This document shows positions 1 through 11,063 of a stretch of 64,000 bases of DNA, one piece after another; positions within the stretch are counted from its first letter, which is position 1; every line of letters starts with the position of its first letter. Source of the DNA: Clitoria ternatea. Lineage: Eukaryota > Streptophyta > Magnoliopsida > Fabales > Fabaceae. The stretch covers positions 15,980,001 to 16,044,000 of the forward strand of contig CM075673.1 in NCBI GenBank assembly GCA_037962975.1, written 5' to 3'. The notes under the pieces are model-generated. The model was not told where the DNA came from and made no database searches. It saw only the letters and a list, made by a program, of their open reading frames with translations. The position numbers were made by a program, and so were the translations under genes.

Positions 1-483
1 ACTTAAAGCAAGTTTTTACTGAGAAAGCATCTGGGGGATCAGACTTTACGGTAACTATTTAGAATTTATTCACCAAGGGATCGAGTGTAATGATTTTAAG
101 CTGCAATGACATGAACTTTATGATTAAATATGCATGTCTATGATTGCTTCCTTATGTTTTAGTGCGGGGATCCTAATTCCAACATAGTTTATTAGTTTGT
201 GTTTTATTCTCAAGGTTTGGATTTGTTCTAAAGTGCTATTCAAAGTTATTTTCTAGATAGTTTTATAATTCATCATCTTCTACCCAATGTATAAATCAAT
301 CTCTAAATCTGTGAATATTTTACAAATTGTGCATAAAACATTCTTTTGTTAATAAGTTTTTATACTTTTTACCATAATAAATAAGAATTATTGTTTCATA
401 CTGAAAATATTCAATCCTTGAGGAAACGATATCTTTTTAAAAACTGCAACAATACATTGGTGCGCTTGCCAAATAGCCAACAA
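1..483 (+). repeat. Athila-type LTR, 3' part, cut by the window edge
   Basis: This stretch is clearly related to the last ~480 bases of the Athila-2 LTR (compare 30121-30590). Shared blocks include GAGGGATCGGACTTTACGGT-like text, TTTTAAGCTGCAATGACATG and TTGGTGCGCTTGCCAA. It is much more diverged than the two Athila-2 LTRs are from each other, so it is an older insertion or a sister family. It ends near CCAACA at about 483, after which Copia integrase text begins. Its start, any internal region and its TSD lie outside the window, so I cannot tell a solo LTR from the end of a full element. Confidence 0.75.
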
Positions 484-750
484 CATTCAGGCACTAACAT
501 GAATCATTTAGCAAATATTATAAGAAACATGGAATAAGTCATAATTTTTCTGATCCTAAAACCCACAACAAAATGGGGTTGTTGAAAGGAAAAATAGGTC
601 ACTCATAGAGCTAGCTAGAACAGTGTTAAATGATTTAAATGTCCTTAAGTATTTCTGGGCTGATGTTGTGAACACTGCTTGCTATATAATGAATAGAGCA
701 TTGATTAGACCAATTTTGAAAAGACACCCTATGAGCTATATAAAAAAAAC
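484..750 (+). pseudogene. pol: Copia integrase, central fragment
   Basis: The translation gives ESFSKYYKKHGISHNFSDPK, then, after one missing base near 565, PQQNGVVERKNRSLIELART and on through YFWADVVNTACYIMNRALI. This is the Copia integrase core around the third catalytic acidic residue (E of NGVVERKNR). The first two catalytic Asp residues would lie upstream and are not present, because an Athila-type LTR abuts at about 483. The fragment ends at 750 where the Tat element inserted into an A-run. It continues at 40310 with KPNIAHLHIFGCK. Confidence 0.88.
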
Positions 751-1349
751 TGATCTGACCGATGTACGGGGTCAAAGTTGTTGACTTCTAAACCGGTGTA
801 GAAACTCTCTCACTCTCTCTTTTTACACTGTCTCAGTGGGAATACAGTAGTGTAAACTTGGGTTCAGTGGGAAAACCAAGCCCTTCGCGTTAAGGTAATG
901 AAAGTCAATTCCTGCCGTTGTCCTTGAGACCATACCGAAGATGTACCTGCAAAAGGGACTCCGATGCTTAAGTCAATATGGTTATAATGGAGAAATTTGT
1001 ATTACAAGGGAATAGTAAGAGGGTAAGAATGTTCTCTGACTTACTTAAGTATGTGTTATGTGTTAATGAATAAGCTCTTTATATAACATTCTCCTTAAAC
1101 ACAAGTAGGTGATTTGACCTATGTCAGAGGGTAGAGTCTGTAGCTTTTGCAGGTGCAAGTTTCCTATTTACCTCTTTTGGCTGGGGTTACAGTTGTATTT
1201 TCCGTATTGATAAAACCTTTAGTTCTGGTATGCCTGAGGGTCAGTCCGGTTCTATCTGTATCTTGCAAATACTTGATATATACATTTTTATATTATTTTT
1301 ATATTATCTCGGATTGTTAGCTTAAGGGGCCGGTATCCACACCGGATCA
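751..1349 (-). repeat. Tat element LTR (3' LTR in element orientation)
   Basis: This 599-bp LTR starts TGATCTGACCGATG and ends CACACCGGATCA on the + strand. It aligns along its length with 39703-40304; shared blocks include GAAACTCTCTC, CAAAAGGGACTC and AGTCAGTACGG/AGTCAATATGG. The two copies differ at many sites by eye, so the insertion is old. Next to it, at 1350-1366 read on the reverse strand, lies a purine-rich stretch (AAAGGGGTGAA), consistent with the polypurine tract. Confidence 0.9.
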
Positions 1350-1420
1350 TTCACCCCTTTGCTTGTTGTTCTAACTTGGGTACAATAATGAGCTAAGTCT
1401 TGAACCTTACCAGTGTGATG
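1350..1420 (-). other. Tat element 3' untranslated remnant and polypurine tract
   Basis: Seventy-one bases of Tat sequence lie between its 3' LTR and the 5.1-kb insertion. On the reverse strand the bases next to the LTR read AGCAAAGGGGTGAA, a plausible polypurine tract. No coding signal is seen. The last five bases (1416-1420, TGATG) are one copy of the TSD of the next insertion. Confidence 0.6.
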
Positions 1421-3412
1421 TATAACACCCCTGATTTTTTGTACTCGAATCCCGATGTAATCGTCATAATTAAATAATAAAAACATGAGTAAATTTTTCA
1501 CGTTTCAAAAGTAGTTTCAAAACACCATCGCGACTACACCAAGACTCGAACCATAGAAAACCAAAGAGTGAGATTTAGTAACCTATAACTAGATCGATAA
1601 ATAGTTTTCCCATAAAGGTATACAAAATAACAGAGTTTACAGCGGAAGAAGAATGTGTATACCGGGCATACGCCTAGTCCCATATATGAAGATATGAGAA
1701 AAGGCTCGGCAAAGCATGCAATGGCATATCATAAGCCTAATAGACAACCATCATCATTTTACATAATCACATAAGCATGCAATGCCTAAGATATAAGTAT
1801 ATACCTATCTATATGGTCATGCGTCATACATCTCCAATATTCAAATTCATAATAGACCATAACCAGTTCAACCTCAAATTCATATATCTCCACTATTAGT
1901 ACATCATCCCAGTATATATATATTCACAGTTCATCCATCAACAACAATAATTAACAACATCATAATATTCATTTTATACATAACACATTAAATTACAAAC
2001 GCTGCCGGCCAAGGCATTCCATTACCACTATTTTACCTTCACAAACGCTTTACTTTAAAAACATCCTCTTCCCATGGCATTCCTGCATTAATACTAAAAA
2101 GTAGACCACATGGGAGAGTGAGTTATACATTTCAAATGATGATTTGAATACAATTGAAATTATGTGCATATGCATATCAACATCATGTATGCTTTGCTAA
2201 ATGCATCACTAATCATCATAGTTTGTCAATTCAATAACATATACATAATTCATATTATTTCATCTTTTCATAGCAAAGCAAGCATATACACATCTATCAC
2301 ATCGCCATAATGGGCCCACATCACCAATGCCGACCATTTAGGTCATTTCACAAAGCCACCACGGGCTAACATCATCATTATTAATCATAAACAATTACGC
2401 CCTTCGTTACATTGGGCCATAACATACATATCGTCATGTTCAACGTCATTTCGTATATTCATATCATTTATTACTTTTATGTGGTCTTTTGGTATATTAA
2501 TTACTCATCTCATCAACACCATACCCCCATCTCAATCATCATTAATCATCATCATATTTTGACATATCTCCATGCTATATGCAAATGCTCTCATGGCTAA
2601 TGCATATGCATAATGGAATAGACAACAAATGCGGATCCGACTGTGGGAATAAACACCAAATTGTGGGTTCAAGCATGATCACACACCATGCCCCTACTGC
2701 AGTAGTAAAATGTGTACACATATATCATAATGCATGCATATTCACCATATTTTTACTGGTACCAAACCGCATCGACCATCATGCAACACTTGGTCATTTT
2801 TACCATGACCGCGGTATACAACATATTCAACATATAGTGTTGTGGGCCGGCCAGATATCAAATCATGGCGGCTGTGATCCCAAGGACCACCGAGGTCACC
2901 TGCTCATCAAGAGCCACCCCCCACAAGGGTCGGCCACATGTAGCTCCCCGTACCAATACATGGGCGGCTTCGTGACTTACACATCGAGTCACAGGGGATA
3001 CAACAAATTGCTCGTGCATTGAGCCACCCTCCCACTGGGCCAACCGGGGGAATCCCCTAATATTCTAACACCGGCAGCTATGATATGCCATGGATGCAAT
3101 GCAATGCAAATCATATGCATTTCTCACACTGTGCATCCTAAATGCCATTCATCAAACATCATTATCATAATCACTAACACCACCATACACCTTAGTGGAT
3201 TTCATCATTATTGGTTCCTTAGTCATTATTTTCAAGTTTTAATGTGGCATTTTTATTTCAACATATTTCACAAATATTTCATATTATACACGCAAATCAA
3301 TATTTGCAATCAACTACAATGGCATCACAATATTACATAACATTCATCAATGTTATCACACTTTCATTTAGTGGATTTTCATCTCTTTATTAATTACCAT
3401 TGTCTCATTAAT

Positions 3413-3415
<3 letters not shown>

Positions 3416-3448
<33 letters not shown>
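3416..3448. repeat. (TA)n microsatellite
   Basis: A pure TA dinucleotide run of about 33 bases lies inside the 5.1-kb insertion. A shorter AT run of the same kind occurs near 4820-4834. Confidence 0.95.
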
Positions 3449-3451
<3 letters not shown>

Positions 3452-3927
3452 TGTGGCACTCACAACATTATCAATATCATATGTCATACCACACATACAA
3501 GACCATGCTTGTATCACACACAATGGCACACAACATTTCATCAATAATAATATACACCTCTTTGTGCAAGAGAGTGCTCAACATCATTATCTATCATTGA
3601 TCAATGTCATATGTTTCTCTAATTCATCTATTTATAATTCATACTATGTCATTTATTTATCCCTTCATAAATTTCAAATTCAACCAAGGATATATATCTC
3701 ATAATCCTATCATAAGGTTCTCAATATCATCCTTTCACTATTCTATTTTAGGTGGTAAATGGGTCACAATTAATTAGTCCCAATGTACCCATCAATCCCA
3801 AACACCACCATGTTATTTCATCATTATATCGCCTTCATACATACTCATAATCATCTCATATTACAATTAAAAGGGGCCAACATAAGCCCAATACAGAGAA
3901 AATGAAGTGAATTTCTATTCTGGGTAA

Positions 3928-4470
3928 CTCGCTCGAGCGAGATTCACCATCGCTTGAGCGAGATCAACAGGACTCGCTTGGGCGACCCCTTTCGAGTAAG
4001 AGAAATGCCTCCAGTAGCGTCCCCACGCTCACTCGCTCGAGCGAAGCACCTTCACACTCGGTCACTCGCTCGAGCGAGAATTATCCAGTAACCAATTCCA
4101 CATGCATTCGCTTGAGCGAGGCTCCCTTCAACTAGCCACTCGCTCGGCCGAGAATTGTCCACTAACGAATCCCACTAACACTCGCTTGAGCGAGGCACCT
4201 ACTCGCTTAAGCGAAATCCGACCAGAGGCCATCCTTCCCTTCCACACTCGCTCGCTCGGGCAAGGCTTCCCAGCACTCGGTTTTTTACTCGGTGAAATTA
4301 TTCCAGAACCGACTCCTCTCTCGCTCGGTCGAGGCTTCCTAGCACTCGGTCTTTCACTCGACTCGCTTGGGCGAGTAGCTCATTCACCTGGGCGGATTTG
4401 GGCCAGAGACCATAATACCGAGACAGGGGATTCTCGCTTGAGCGAGATCCCATCTCGCTTGAGCGAGATT
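3928..4470. repeat. Cluster of dispersed CTCGCTYGAGCGAG palindromes
   Basis: About a dozen copies of a 12-14 base palindrome are scattered at irregular spacing. Perfect forms include CTCGCTCGAGCGAG at 3928-3941. Variants include CTCGCTTGAGCGAG, CTCGCTTAAGCGAA and CTCGCTCGGCCGAG (near 4140). The copies are not in tandem: unrelated sequence of 10-60 bases lies between them. The 135-codon ORF at 4102-4509 is produced by this array and is not a gene. The 10-base core CGCTYRAGCG is shared with words in Athila-1. Confidence 0.9.
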
Positions 4471-6552
4471 CTCAGGACTTATGCAGAATCAACAATTCTC
4501 ACAACCTAATACATGAAATCTCATTCTAGGCCAACTTAATTACAACCATTACCTCATACACGCCACATGAGACATCTAAAACTCGCTCTAACCATTCATA
4601 CTCAATTTTTCTCATTTCGACTTATCAATCACTCTTAATCATTTAATCTATGAGGGGAAGGTTTTAACTACACTTCACATCACTCCTTCATTTATTTTTT
4701 CACACACTCAGTTTAAACCAATCCTCTACAATTCACGTAGTTCGTCCATTCATAATTTTCACCATCATTTAGTTCATGTCCCACCAAGGGACTATCAAAC
4801 ACTTATCATCAACATAATATATATATATATATATACATGCATTTTCATAACAATCAACATAAGCCAAGCCATCATTCATCACTTCAACAAATCAATCATA
4901 TAAGACATTCATGGCAAGGCATTGCATGAGTTCGACATATACATAATTAGCAATTAATTCACTCATGCGATTTGAAATGTAAACTCCTCTCCTACCTCGA
5001 GAGAAGAACCGCAACGCAATTGCATTGATCATTCTGCATCATCGTCCGGAATACAATCCTATCAACAATTACACATACACGTGTAATCAATAAACCATCA
5101 TAAGGCATCACATCTCTTAACTTATTATCAAGTTCTAGACTTGTCTATACTCCAAATTCATATGTTCATGTTAGGCTTCGGGAATTCCTTTCCCATAGCC
5201 AAGATCCTCTAGGTTTCAAAAGAGCTAAACAACTCTAACAACCACAAAACCACATCCTTTATCATCAATGCATCCAATTTCAACTTAAGTCACCATGGAC
5301 TCTCTTAAGCCATCACTAATCAATAAACCCTTATGGTATTTATCATGGCCTAAGACTTCATCAAGTCAAGTATCCATTATCAATGGTCATCCTCCATTAT
5401 TGTTATCACCAATAACATCACTCAACATTACTTATCATCTTCCTATTCTCAAGATTTATTCCTCAAGTCATCATATCTACTCACATGCAAATATCATCAA
5501 CCTTATTAATCAATCTTAATGATTCTAAAAATCCATTCCTCTTATATACTCCATTCATAGACATCCATAATCATCAAAATCATCAATGAGTCAAAACCCC
5601 CAAATCATTAATACTTAGGGTTTCTATCAAAATCAACCAATCAACATCAATCTTTACCATCTTTATAAAACATTTTATCCATAATAATATTCATCCACTT
5701 TGGGTACTATCTCATATTCAAGAATCACCCATCTAAGCTATTCAAGCCTAGGGTTTCCATATTTTCACTAACATGTAAGGTTTTCAACATCACCATCTTC
5801 AACCCAATACCCTTAAACCATAAATGAGATAAGGAGGAGGTGAGAGATCTTGACCTCAAATCCAAGCTCCACAAAAAATAAAATGAAATAAGGAAGAAGG
5901 AGATAACCGTTGCAAGCTTCCAAGCTCCTTGAATACCTCACATTTCCAAGCTTTTGTATTAGTTTTTGATGAAAATGGGTATAGAAGAGGGTGGGTCACG
6001 GTTTGTGGAGAAAAGGAGAAGAGGAAGAAAAGTGAACATGGATGATGAAGGAGAAGAAAGTGCACGGTTGGGAATAGAAAAGGGAGAGTAGTTTTTAATA
6101 TAAATTGGGTATTACCCATTGGATAGAGAAATACACCATTTAGTCTATTATCCATTGTGTAAAAGTATGAAAGGTGAGAGGGAGAGAGACCACGGCTGAG
6201 AGGGAAAAGAAAAGGAAGTTTTTCAATTTCTTTTAATTCCATTTGGTTCGTAGTTTCCCCGTCTAATAACATACGTCGTGTTCGATTAGTTATTTTCCTA
6301 ACACCAAAAATTATTCCAACTACACCATCATAACCACAATAATATTCCAAACATTCTAGACCCATCAAACATCTAAGTAAATCAAGTGAGTCCCACATCA
6401 TCTGTTAATTCACCCAGTTTCAGTAAATCTTAATTTACCGATAATTCACCTCTAATGTCTAACAACATCTCTCATAATTATTTGACCATAAACAATCAAT
6501 TATCATCATCCAATAAATTTATTTTCCTTAAAATCTGGGATGTTACATGATG

Positions 6553-8740
6553 GATTTCAAAATTTTTGCTACTTTGACCGTTGTAGGGTCTGATTTTCTA
6601 TCATTGCCCCAACTACCCCAGGGTAATTATTCCTAAGAGCTGGAGTCTTTTACTTCTAGGGTTTGAGAACCACAATCTCTTTTGCCTCTCATGTCTCCGG
6701 ATCGGGGTGAAGATTCTAATGTAGTATACCACTATGCTGACGATACTGACTTTTACTCAACTGTCCCATTTTTAGCGCATGTTGTGACTATGGACACCGC
6801 TGGTTCATCTGTCTTAAGGAAAGACCCTGATGATACCTTTATGATAGTCAACATGGTAAATTGGCTAGCTCAAAAAGCTGAGGAGGATCTGTACTTCTAG
6901 GTTTCCTAAGATGTGCTCGCTGTCTACAGCCGCCTTGCTAAGCCTACGGACGGGGTAGAGCTTGAGATCGAATACCACTGGCACACGAGGAAGTACGCCA
7001 ACTTCTTTGCCCTTTTTCCCCCATACTCATATAGTGGATCTACCACATCCCGATAGACCGCTTATTATTTTTTCATGATTACACAATAACTAAGGTGGGA
7101 GTCTGGTTCCCCCTTAATAAGTTTAAGATGGGGGTGCTGCACTTTTTGGAAATCGCCCCTAGTCAACTCCATCCTAACTGATGGGCCCTGGTCCTTTCAC
7201 TTAATGTCCTTGGCACCTAGGCTTCACCCATGCTGTCACTATCTTTTTTTGGTTCGCCCGCGTGTGCCATGATGGTACGGGAATGGGATTTGTGAACCTA
7301 CGATGTCAAAGCGACATCGTCACTTTTGAAACCTTCGTAGAATCCTACAACTTGTCGAGGCTTCTTTCGAGAACTCCTTCTTGAAACTTTTCATCAAGGG
7401 GATGGACCTCCCTTTCTGGAAGGATAAGGAAGACTGGTCAAGATTCACACCGGCTGAACTGACAAGCACTTTCTGCTGGAGAGTACGGCTTACGCTGTCG
7501 AGAAATCCGCTCTCTTTGAATCCTCAAGGGCCATGATCGACGCCTTCCACAATCTCTCCCGAGGTGCTCCCCTCAAATGCCGTTTTCTTCTTGGCACTAC
7601 GGAGGCATAAAATAAGTACTTGGCTTATTTGGGTATTTACCCATTCTTTACTTTGGTTTCATTTAGCTTTTGTATTTTGGTTTCACTAATAAATTGTCTA
7701 CTTTTCAGGAACATGAGTGCCGACACCCTGGAGAACCTCCAGAAGTTGATGGAGGGTGTGACGGGCAGTGTTTCAGCTGAGAACAATGTCACTCCAAAAC
7801 TGAAGAAGTGTTCCGGACTCCATGTTCCGGGTTCGGTGATCACCATTGAGGATGCCTCAATAACAGGAAGAAGGGGAAGAAGCAAGTTAGTGGTGCTTCA
7901 GAAAGATAGAGTGTTAACCCCACCCCTTAAATTTTGGATAAAGGTAAAGGGGTGGCCACTGAGGCACCTGCTAAAGACGACGTCCCTCCTCTTCCTCTAT
8001 CCTCTGGTATGGACGTGTTAGAAGCACTCCTCATCAGGACCTCACCTCCCAACACCGGCTTTGAGCTTCTATTCTGGCTCAAGGAGGGGCTTAACCAAGA
8101 TGATGTCACATTTACCTTGGAGACAGTGATGTGGTACTACATCAAGACCCTTTCCGCCATCTACTTTACCACCACTAATGGCCTGCAGTTAGAGATGAAT
8201 CACCTGAAGGAGAAAAACTCCCACCTCCCTGAAGACTACGGGCGTGATCACCAAAGGATTAAGTCTCTTAATGAGGCAAACCAGGCTCTCTAACAGTCTG
8301 AGGAGGGCTTGAAGAAGGACAAGGATGGACTCCTTGGGAAGGTGGACGAACTGGAGGGCCTCGTGACTGATCTGAAGAAGAAAAATAAGGACCTATCTAT
8401 GGTTGTAAAAAATGAGCAAGCTAAATATAAAGAAGATATGATACAATTTGCTTGTACCGCCATGGATTCCTTTAGTCATGCGGTCCGTTAGGTCATCTAC
8501 CGGAACCGGGATACCCCTCTTAACTTGAATGGGATTGGTTTTTTAACCGATTTTGGAATGGTGAGTTGGTGACCGAGATGGATGGTCAGTCCTTTGTCCC
8601 TTCTGATGAGCCTTTCAAGTTTGCACCTCTGGCCGCGGGGGAAGATGATGACCTTCCATATAGAGGTTAGAACGGCGATGAAGCTGACGCCGGTTTAGAG
8701 AGGGAAGAGGAAGAAGGTGGCCCCTACAATCCTTAGTTTG
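6553..8740 (+). pseudogene. Antisense extra gene of the Tat element (gypsy-type transposon domain), decayed
   Basis: This gene lies between pol and the 3' LTR of the Tat element but on the opposite strand. Recognisable parts, in several frames, are: MSPDRGEDSNVVYHYADDTD (from 6690); a segment near 7100-7200 reading KMGVLHFLEIAPSQLHPN, typical of the plant 'putative gypsy type transposon' family (Transposase_28-like); a coiled-coil stretch at 8309-8490 rich in K, E, D and L; and a C-terminal part near 8490-8560 (YRNRDTPLNLNGIGFL). A likely intron ends at CTTTTCAG|G (about 7708). Stops near 6898 and 7168, a frameshift and other damage make it a pseudogene. Antisense extra ORFs are known from Tat-clade elements such as Grande. 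Function unknown. Confidence 0.7.
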
Positions 8741-9294
8741 ATTCTACTTTTTGCTCTATAGGCGGGATGAGCTCTACCCCCTTTTGACAATTTATAATTT
8801 CTTTTGGCTGATATGCCCACTTTTTGTAATCTCATTGAATACTTAAATGAAAACATCTTCCATTGATTCTGCTTTTATATACGCTTTTATTTGTTCGTAT
8901 TAACCGATGTCGTAATACAGACTTCGTCATTCTTTTTAAGTATTATTACTTCGTCGCATATTGCTTTAGCATTTAACTTAGTTGCTTTTACATACAACTG
9001 AACCGCACTAGGGTTTTTCAACCGCTCCTTTGTTTAAAAAGAACAAGCCATTCTGGGGTCTTTCGACCACTCCGGGGTATGAAAGTAGCTTAACCACTCT
9101 GGGCTCTTTCAAACACTCTGGGGTTTGAATGTAACTTAACCACTCTGGGATCTTTTGACCACTCCAGAATATGAATGTAACTTAACCACTATGAGGTCTT
9201 TCGAGCACTCCAAGGTTTGAATGTAACTTAACCATCATTAAATCCAAATAGTAAGTATTGAATTTAAACATTCAAAATTTTTATTGATGAATAT
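8741..9294. other. Tat non-coding region downstream of the antisense gene
   Basis: This AT-rich sequence has no ORF of note. It contains the 46-bp tandem repeat listed separately. The last five bases AATAT are one side of the TSD of Athila-1. The Tat sequence resumes at 25088. Confidence 0.6.
9049..9232. repeat. 46-bp tandem repeat, four copies
   Basis: Four consecutive diverged units of 46 bases begin at 9049, 9095, 9141 and 9187. Each unit runs CACTCTGGGNTCTTT...CACTCNGGGGT..GAATGTAACTTAAC. Internally each unit carries two related half-motifs (CACTCTGGG and CACTCCGGGG), so it may derive from a shorter repeat. Confidence 0.9.
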
Positions 9295-10924
9295 TGATAA
9301 GTGTTCATTGAGTATGGATTTCATGTTTTAGTTTAACCTATTTTTGATAAAAATTTAATTGAATTTGTACATAATTAGCATGAAAACTCTTATGAAAAAG
9401 TCTTTGTAAAAAGGCAAAACTCTTCAAACTCTTAGGAAAAATTTCTTCAAAATCCTTAACAAGTTACAGGAATTCAAGGGGGCCAAGTTGAGCAACGATG
9501 AGTCCTAGTCACAAGAAACCACAACGTGAAGAAATAAGCATCAGGTCTCCTCACGCTTAAGCGTGAAGAAGGGACGCTTGGGCAAGGGACGCAATGGCAA
9601 AATAAGCATCAGAACCCTTCCACGCTTAAGCATGAGAAGGGGGCACTTGAGCTTGAAAGCCAAGAAGAGGAAGCCATGCTTGAGTGTGACTGAGCGTGAC
9701 AAGGCAGCATCAGACTTTCTCCTTACGCTTGAGCTTAGACACTACACACTTGAGCATGAGCCCGAGCACGCTTGCGCGTGACTCTTGGAGTGACCAAGCA
9801 TAGGCAACACAGGAACTACAAGAAGCCATCAGGTTCCTCACGCTTGAGCATGACCATCAAGCTCAAGCGTGACTCATGCAGTATGGAGTTTGTAATTTAA
9901 TATTAACCAATGGTTCAATTCCAACTCAACCACCTTGAAGTGTTTCTGCATGTCTCTGAATATTCCTTCATGGGCATTATACAAGTGGGCAAAGGAAGCT
10001 GAAGCATAATCACTATAAATTTAGCAGAAAAGATCTTTGGAAGGCATCTCCTTCAGATCATCAAACACATCTCCTACATCCTACCTTGTTAACCATTCAT
10101 TCTCTTTGTATTTATTTCCAATTTTTTGGAGTGAAAATGCAAGGCATGAGTAGCTAAATTTTCCTTTATTGGGATTGGTTGTAATCAATTCAAACCTGAA
10201 GTAATGATCCTGTAAGTTTTTATGTATGTTAATAAGATTTGATAGTTTCTGTATTTTATTCTGCCATTAATGCCTGAAAGTACTTGATCACTATTTTCTT
10301 GTTTCATCTTAAGTATACTGGGAAGTAACTTTTGAGAGCAGATCTAAAAGAAATACTCATTGTGAGTAGCTGACCAGGGATGGCATCTAATGCAATGAAC
10401 GTCAAAATAATCGATCGGTAATGCTAGAATGGTTTCAAAGTGACTGAGGGATTAGCAGTTTGAAATCATTCTTATGAATTTTGTAGTCGAGGGATCGATA
10501 CAAATGACTTTGATTGTGATGTAGAAATTATTATTTCAATTTACATACATGTAAATTTATTTAGCTTACGAAAGGTGAGATGCGATGAAACCAATCCCAG
10601 TTCTCCAAATCTGATTTCTACCCAAATACTTTACTGTCATTATTTTTATTCAACACTTGATGTTTATTTTGTATTCAATCTTTTGCACAAAAAAATCAAA
10701 GCAAATCTTTTGTCAAAATCAATTTAAGAACTAAGATCTTCAAACCAATACCTCCTCAGTGGAACGACATCTATACTATACTACAATTATTGTGTTTAAA
10801 CTTGGCACAAACATTCCATTGAAGTTGTATTATACAAACTTGATTCTTTTATTTAAACATTTCACTTCTCTACAATACCAAGCTTTGACTTAAGTTTGTA
10901 TGATACCACATAAATTGCTCACCA
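9295..10924 (+). repeat. Athila-1 5' LTR
   Basis: The 1630-bp LTR opens TGATAAGTGTTCATTGAG and closes AATTGCTCACCA. U3 (about 9540-9870) carries the dispersed GCTTAAGC-type words. A TATA-like CTATAAATT sits at about 10010-10018. The copy at 20280 matches closely over the full length. Confidence 0.92.
9548..9875. repeat. Palindromic words in the Athila-1 5' LTR
   Basis: Variants of CACGCTTAAGCGTG occur at irregular spacing, for example CTCACGCTTAAGCGTGAAG (about 9550), CACGCTTAAGCATGAG (about 9620), CACGCTTGCGCGTGAC (about 9768) and AAGCTCAAGCGTGACT (about 9858). The same set lies in the 3' LTR at 20530-20860; copies decayed in one LTR are sometimes intact in the other, for example ACACTTGAGCATGAG versus ACGCTCGAGCGTGAG. 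The small ORFs at 9563 and 20549 are by-products of these words. Confidence 0.88.
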
Positions 10925-10929
10925 AGTTT

Positions 10930-10947
10930 TGGCACCGCAGCAGGGAA
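10930..10947 (+). other. Athila-1 primer-binding site
   Basis: TGGCACCGCAGCAGGGAA lies five bases after the LTR end. It resembles the Athila-group primer site that is intact in Athila-2 (TGGCGCCGTCGCCGGGGA). Several transitions have eroded it. Confidence 0.7.
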
Positions 10948-11063
10948 GGTGATTTAAATTTGAACATTTTAGCATTAAATTGATAAGACTCTGTAAATAA
11001 ATTTCATTTGTTTGCATTTTTCATTTTTTGTGTGGTGATAGTGCTAGAGTGAATGGTTGATTT

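Larger units (their letters stand above)
1421..6547 (-). mobile_element. 5.1-kb TG..CA-type insertion, probably a giant solo LTR
   Basis: The segment is flanked by the exact 5-bp repeat TGATG (1416-1420 and 6548-6552). On the reverse strand it starts TGTAACATCCCAGATTTT and ends AAAAATCAGGGGTGTTATA, so the ends are short inverted repeats of the usual TG..CA kind, with one terminal CA changed to TA. No protein domain is found inside. The reverse-strand ORF at 5856-6401 and others are low-complexity and have no family signal. The + strand is rich in CAT/ATC and poor in G between about 1700 and 5800. A 5-kb LTR would fit large Gypsy families such as Ogre, but the clade is unknown. The orientation is an inference. 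Confidence 0.7.

Noticed and set aside
2412..3704. Run of His/Ile-rich small ORFs on the + strand
   Set aside because: They arise from CAT/ATC-rich, G-poor sequence with few stop codons; no protein family.
3928..4470. Possible CRISPR-like array
   Set aside because: Repeats are short palindromes of 12-14 bases with irregular spacing and variable sequence, in a plant retroelement; no cas genes.
4102..4509. 135-codon ORF rich in RLSE repeats
   Set aside because: It is the translation of the dispersed CTCGCTTGAGCGAG palindromes; no start context or family signal.
5856..6401. 181-codon reverse-strand ORF
   Set aside because: Low-complexity, Phe/Leu/Ser-rich product of a pyrimidine-rich strand inside a solo-LTR-like insertion; no recognisable domain.
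1421..6547. A DNA transposon with terminal inverted repeats
   Set aside because: The inverted ends (TGTAACA/TGTTATA) fit TG..CA LTR ends and the 5-bp TSD fits LTR integrases better; not fully excluded.
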